From contig OX457026.1 of NCBI GenBank assembly GCA_949752745.1, forward strand, positions 37,738,723 to 37,802,722: a stretch of 64,000 nucleotides of DNA. Reading direction: 5' to 3'. The notes beneath the pieces were generated by a model that had not been told where the DNA came from, searched no databases, and saw nothing but the letters and a program-made list of their open reading frames with translations. Positions 60,601 through 64,000 of this stretch are shown one piece after another; within the stretch, counting starts at the first letter, position 1, and each line of letters starts with the position of its first letter. Origin of the DNA: Protula sp. h YS-2021. Lineage: Eukaryota; Annelida; Polychaeta; Sabellida; Serpulidae. Made by a program: the position numbers and the translations under genes.

Positions 60601-63600
60601 CCCCTGGCGAACATCTGTGCGTAACATCTAAACGATTGGAGTAAAACTGTAGGAGGAGTACCATTTTAAAAATGGGTCAAAACGGGCACAAAAAGTGCCG
60701 CCATTTTGTCAGTTTTTCGTCAATCGTCAAAAAAAGTAATGGCCAGGTGGGGGACCACCCAGGGAACATTCCTGCGTCATATCAAAATGATTGGAGCAAA
60801 ACTGCAGGAGCAGTAGCATTTTAAAGAAAAAGGTTTAACATACGCACATTCATTCAAGCCCCCTATAGTGTATACGTCTAACCCAGTCCGACAAAGTCGG
60901 CTGGGTTAAAAACTAAAAAGCACTGTATATAATTTTTTCAAAACGAATTAACGTGCACAAATATGCACGACTTTTTACGTGTCTTTCTGCATTTGTTCTC
61001 AAAATCTCTCAAGTGTCTGAAATTGAAGTTACACCTCAGTCATTGAAAAAGAAAGTCTTCTTACTTTGATAGTCATGATTTCTTCAGCTGTTTGTGTCTT
61101 ATATTTGACAAATTCTGCCTGAAGGGCCGCGTACTGTTCTTGCGTCACCAATATATCCTACAGCCAAGTCACAGAACAGTCAAACACCAACTGTCTTAAC
61201 AAAGCTGCAAAATAACTCTTTATTTTTAGCTAAATGCGAATTACTAATATAATGGAAGAGCATAACTACTAACGTGCTGAAGGATCAAACCTGTGAGAAC
61301 CATGAAGTCTCACAGAAGCTGCCTTGATAAATATAGCAAGTACAAGACAAGCGTGAAAACGCTGGATCGTTTTGTGTCGTCCCTAATTGCCCTACACAAC
61401 TACAGTAACTCTTCCAAAATTTGTAGACGATTCACCTGACGGTTCATATCACATTTTTCGCCAGGATCTTCAAGACAGAGAAACACAAAGATAGGGCTAA
61501 AACTAAATTTATTATATGCCTAGAGGTCTGCGTACAAAGAAATGATAAAAAAAAAAACAAACAAACATGCAGTTTTCATAGGCCAGATTGAATGGTGGCC
61601 CCCCTATAAGCATATTCATAATGCGGTGAGATGTAAACAGTAAACAAAAAAAAAAAACCCAAGTGTTTTCGGACCTGAAAGTGAAGAGAAAGTGGGTCAC
61701 AATCAATTCCAACAGTCCTCAAAATCGATAAATGAGTTATTACTGTGACGATATTTACAGCACAGCCTGAAAACGAAACGCCATCTAATTACAAATGTCA
61801 TATAATTACGCAATTTGTGTATTTGTTGCGTTGTTATTTGAGTTGAAATAAGTTACTTCCGTTGAACTGACAAAAACAAGAAGGAACGTTCGAAAGGGAG
61901 AAAATACTTGTTTATGAGGCGGGCTTGTGAGGTTAGTTCTTACACCACACGAGTTTAAGGCATATAAATTAAAGTGTATTATCACTGATGACAGAAAGAA
62001 AGGCATTTTTGAAGGTAATATTTATTTTAAAGGGTAAATTGTTGGCCATTTTACACGCGTCCTTTGGGTGATTTTGTGTGCATTGATTGATTACTAAAGA
62101 TATAACTGATATAATGCCGCGGCTGGGGGGGGGGGGGGGGTTACGTCAGAAATAATCATTACACGTAGCAAATAAATACTTCATATTTATTTTCTTAAGT
62201 GCAAAAACCGAGTCAAATATCAATGCTCGCTGACCGCAGTACCGATTACGCGTCACCCCATCTGAAAATACTGAGTGCAAAAATAGTGCGTGGTAAAATT
62301 TGGAAGAACGACATAAAAATAGCAAACGGGCGTGTACGGACGTTTGCCCTTCGGGGTCGGTCCGTGCGGCCCTACGGCTTCAGGCAAAAAACAATATCGT
62401 ACGCACTCAGAATGAAATATTACTTTTATCATTCTCATCAGGGAGAGGGGGCGCAATTAGCAGCTACAGTGCAGCAGCAGTTAAAATTTCTATCGACTCG
62501 GTAAAAAAACTAATGCGGATTAGGCAAAAAAATAACAATAACAACTTCAGGAATCGTTCTAGTTAACTGAATTTGTGCGACGCATTTCTGTCTGATTGCT
62601 TTTTTCGCCATGCCATCTTGTCGGGCTGAATAGCCTGAAACGATCGGGACTGGCTGTAAAGCTAGATTCTTTACATGGCTTTCGATAGTTTTCTGTTCAT
62701 AATGTAATTCTTAATACTTTTCCAGTTTCGTTGATCGAAATCTTTATCTTACTCTTTAGCTTTCACAATTTGAGCTTTTCTAGGGAGTTCAACGTCATTC
62801 GAATTTTTTTGTTCAAAAGCCTGATGCCCGGATTATTCCTTCATATTCTCCGGTCTGAAGTGGTACGATATAATGTAGGCCACTGTGACATTTACTGCGG
62901 TGTCAAGCTTTTCTTAAAGATTTTGTATGAGTTTTAGTATGTGTTTAAACCTCTACATTTTAAACGCGCTAGTCGCCGCTCTATAAAAGTTATGTTCATT
63001 TTCTACTGAATAAGATTTTCCATGATGGCAGCAGCATGAATTTAAGCTTCAAGCATATGTTTCAAAGTTAAGTGCTTACAAACTGAATCTATTCAAGCAA
63101 TTTTTGTATATTGTTTTGTTGATTTAGTTTTACTGTACTATACATCCCCCAGTTTAATTTCGTTTTGGGTAGCGGGATGTGTTTTGTTTTCACTGAATTG
63201 CTGAAGAGATGATGCTCACGTTGGTAAGTGTATCGACGAGCTGGCGCAGGAAGAGGACATCCTGGTGGAGCTGCTCGCGAACTGTGCTCTCCGCCCGCAG
63301 CCGTACCTCGTTCTAAACACATCCAAAGACATCAGTGTAAACACATCCAAACACCTCATTCTCAACACATCCAAACATAACATTCTCAACACATCCAAAC
63401 ATAGCATTCTCAACACATCCAAACACACCATTCCCAACACATCCAAACACACCATTCCCAACACATCCAAACACATCATTCTCAACACATCCAAACATAG
63501 CATTCTCAACACATCCAAACATAGATTTCTAAACTCATCCATGGCTTCATTCACGGCTCATCAAATGGGTGACATTTAAATTACGTGCTTAATATTTCGA

Positions 63601-64000
63601 AAGCCTAAAGCATAAAATCCTGCGTACCAGACCAGACTGTAATTTCAGGACGTCTATTTCAGCTCGTCCATAAGGAGTCTTATAAAACTGTGCAAAGCAT
63701 ATTTTTCAAATCTGACACGTGAACGCTCCCCCCCCCCCCCGAAAAAAAAAAACAATAAACAGAATGCTCTTATCCATCAGAAAAGAAGCCAGTGAACACA
63801 TCTTTTAACTTATAAATTTTTGGCTCTTCTATATTGTCACAAAGAAAAGTGTGCAGAGAGAGAGCGAGGATGCATACCTCTCGCATATAGCGCGTGATTT
63901 TGTTGACTGCGTTCACAAGTCTGCTGGTAAATCCTGACAAGGAATCCTCGCCCGAGGAAACCAGTGTAGGCTCTCGACCAATCATTTTCTCGTACTCGCC
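57508..64000 (-). CDS. Coiled-coil, Gln/Pro-rich protein, 9 exons, 5' partial (possibly SPICE1-like)
   Basis: Nine exons on the minus strand with agreeing phases give about 440 residues, continuing beyond the right edge. The N-terminal part seen (GEYEKMIGREPTLVSS, SGFTSRLVNAVNKITRYMRE, TVREQLHQDVLFLRQLVDTL, TQEQYAALQAEFVKYKTQTA) is a long heptad-patterned coiled coil. A Gln/Pro-rich disordered stretch, a Ser/Pro-rich part, two further coiled coils and a Gly/His tail follow. The opening resembles my recollection of SPICE1-type spindle/centriole proteins (a Y-E-K-hydrophobic-T/I-G-R motif followed by a coiled coil), but this is not certain and no symbol is given. The last exon reads through to a stop at 57508-57510; alternatively a donor at 57534 leads to an unseen exon. 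Confidence 0.72.
57842..57952 (-). CDS. Minus-strand gene exon 8
   Basis: 37 codons, QEEVSLEQQILALQKQHVDA and QNKLHLLMRQGQAVEQT. It is a clear heptad coiled coil, phase 0 at both ends; the acceptor is CTGTAG and the donor GTTTGT. Confidence 0.78.
58235..58348 (-). CDS. Minus-strand gene exon 7
   Basis: 38 codons, RPLSGISADIGVREAAHSES and TQVRGLQDSVLQLKQAID. Start of the C-terminal coiled coil; the acceptor is TTGTAG and the donor GTGAGT. Confidence 0.8.
58699..58859 (-). CDS. Minus-strand gene exon 6
   Basis: It begins with two bases of a split codon and reads KRSHQTIPLYPGSVQPSAML, then YRSNSGLQPTNPDDIPGSK. Ser/Pro-rich and disordered; the acceptor is TTTTGCAG and the donor GTGGGC. Confidence 0.72.
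59081..59290. repeat. 41-bp tandem repeat spanning a splice donor
   Basis: Repeat points TTACCTGGCAG (or variants TTAACTAGCAG and TTTACTAGTAG) lie at 59081, 59122, 59163, 59204, 59245 and 59286. The copy at 59286 contains the real donor of exon 5 on the minus strand (GCCAG then GTAAGG). Copies at 59081, 59122 and 59204 keep a perfect duplicate of that donor. Confidence 0.92.
59290..59425 (-). CDS. Minus-strand gene exon 5
   Basis: 45 codons plus one base. It reads VAAGFGTAQMNELSGDPLPQ, then NVPKQTQSPRLP. The acceptor is CTGACAG and the donor GTAAGG. Low-complexity, Pro/Asn-rich. Confidence 0.75.
59584..59928 (-). CDS. Minus-strand gene exon 4 (Gln/Pro-rich)
   Basis: 115 codons. It starts QALEAAGIQLHKTV, the end of the coiled coil, then MPTPQLPQPAFPAQQLPAYP, and ends in Gln runs (SLQQQQRSSQQHSVQQHQ). 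Phase 0 at both ends; the acceptor is AAACAG and the donor GTAGGA. Higher GC than its surroundings. Confidence 0.85.
60100..60920. repeat. Degenerate tandem array ending in a hairpin
   Basis: Four or five imperfect units of about 150-170 bp. Blocks such as CCGCCATTT(C/T)G(G/T)CAGTTTTT, CCAGGTGG and GATTGGAG(C/T)AAAACTG(C/T)AGGAG recur. It ends at 60891-60919 with AACCCAG-CCGAC/GTCGG-TGGGTT, a hairpin with a 3-base loop. It lies in the intron between exons 3 and 4 and is probably a mobile element. Confidence 0.62.
61065..61157 (-). CDS. Minus-strand gene exon 3
   Basis: 31 codons, DILVTQEQYAALQAEFVKYK and TQTAEEIMTIK. Coiled coil; the acceptor is CTGTAG and the donor GTAAGA; phase 0 at both ends. 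Confidence 0.8.
61158..63219. other. Intronic DNA
   Basis: Intron 2 of the minus-strand gene. It holds a G run at 62126-62140. A plus-strand frame at 62199-62504 has no family resemblance. No further exon is needed by phase, but one cannot be excluded. Confidence 0.5.
63220..63306 (-). CDS. Minus-strand gene exon 2
   Basis: 29 codons, VRLRAESTVREQLHQDVLFL and RQLVDTLTN. Coiled coil; the acceptor is AACGAG and the donor GTGAGC. The acceptor directly abuts a minisatellite. Confidence 0.8.
63308..63540. repeat. 24-bp minisatellite, about ten copies
   Basis: Units of the form AACACATCCAAACAYANCATTCYC. As the unit is 24 bp, open frames persist through it in several frames; on the minus strand an 8-residue motif MFGCVENx repeats. 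It occupies intron 1 right up to the exon 2 acceptor. Confidence 0.95.
63878..64000 (-). CDS. Minus-strand gene exon 1 seen (partial, runs off edge)
   Basis: 41 codons from the window edge: GEYEKMIGREPTLVSSGEDS, then LSGFTSRLVNAVNKITRYMR and E. The donor is GTATGC and phase is 0. The start of the gene lies outside the window. Confidence 0.8.

Noticed and set aside
62199..62504. 101-codon plus-strand frame in an intron
   Set aside because: No family motif and no compatible splice or element context. It is probably chance.
63216..63554. Open frames with repeated MFGCVEN-type or NTSKH-type motifs
   Set aside because: They are produced by the 24-bp minisatellite in an intron; the period of 24 keeps frames open by chance.

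Overview
The window is animal nuclear DNA: intron-rich, AT-rich and full of transposable elements. The type of organism is inferred from intron/exon structure (GT-AG introns, split codons), AATAAA signals and the gene and transposon families present. Pearl/Helentron-like elements, DIRS, MULE, Tc1, CR1/L2-like and L1/Tx1-like remnants, together with a SUEL-lectin/CUB receptor, fit a marine invertebrate, most likely a lophotrochozoan (mollusc, brachiopod or relative). The species cannot be named from the sequence.

Three host genes can be read. (1) 4072-7826, plus strand: a complete eight-exon ARMC1 orthologue of 287 codons. (2) 39065-54064, plus strand: seven exons of a type I membrane protein with SUEL/galactose-binding lectin, CUB-like, sushi-like, transmembrane and cytoplasmic regions; its signal-peptide exon was not found and lies further upstream. 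(3) 64000-57508, minus strand: nine exons of a coiled-coil, Gln/Pro-rich protein that runs off the right edge and is convergent with gene 2. It may be a SPICE1-like centriolar protein. All internal splice phases in the three models agree.

Layout: 1-0.8 kb, a ~160-bp satellite; 3.15 kb, a tRNA-Ser-like relic; 4.07-7.93 kb, ARMC1; 9.5-10.7 kb, a Helentron/pearl-like element with five 178-bp core repeats; 14.0-15.2 kb, an internally deleted Tc1 element with perfect inverted ends; 19.26-20.11 kb, a non-autonomous MULE-like element; ~21.9-24.05 kb, a second Helentron-like element carrying about twelve 139-bp repeats; 25.33-25.91 kb, a third element with long C-rich/G-rich inverted ends; 30.26-31.44 kb, a MULE with decayed transposase and a perfect 9-bp target duplication; 33.7-36.5 kb, a 5'-truncated DIRS/Ngaro-type retroelement flanked by a 26-bp direct repeat; 39.07-54.1 kb, the lectin gene, whose introns hold a large inverted repeat, a CR1/L2-like LINE end, a 200-N assembly gap and an L1/Tx1-like LINE; 54.1-57.5 kb, the convergent 3' interval; 57.5-64 kb, the minus-strand gene with several intronic tandem arrays.

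No complete new system was found. The strongest leads are a group of elements whose long inverted ends are C-rich at the left and G-rich at the right (two with 9-bp target duplications), the DIRS copy that looks as if it was inserted by target-primed reverse transcription, the satellite units that each carry inverted AGGTCA half-sites, and a 41-bp tandem repeat that multiplies a splice donor.
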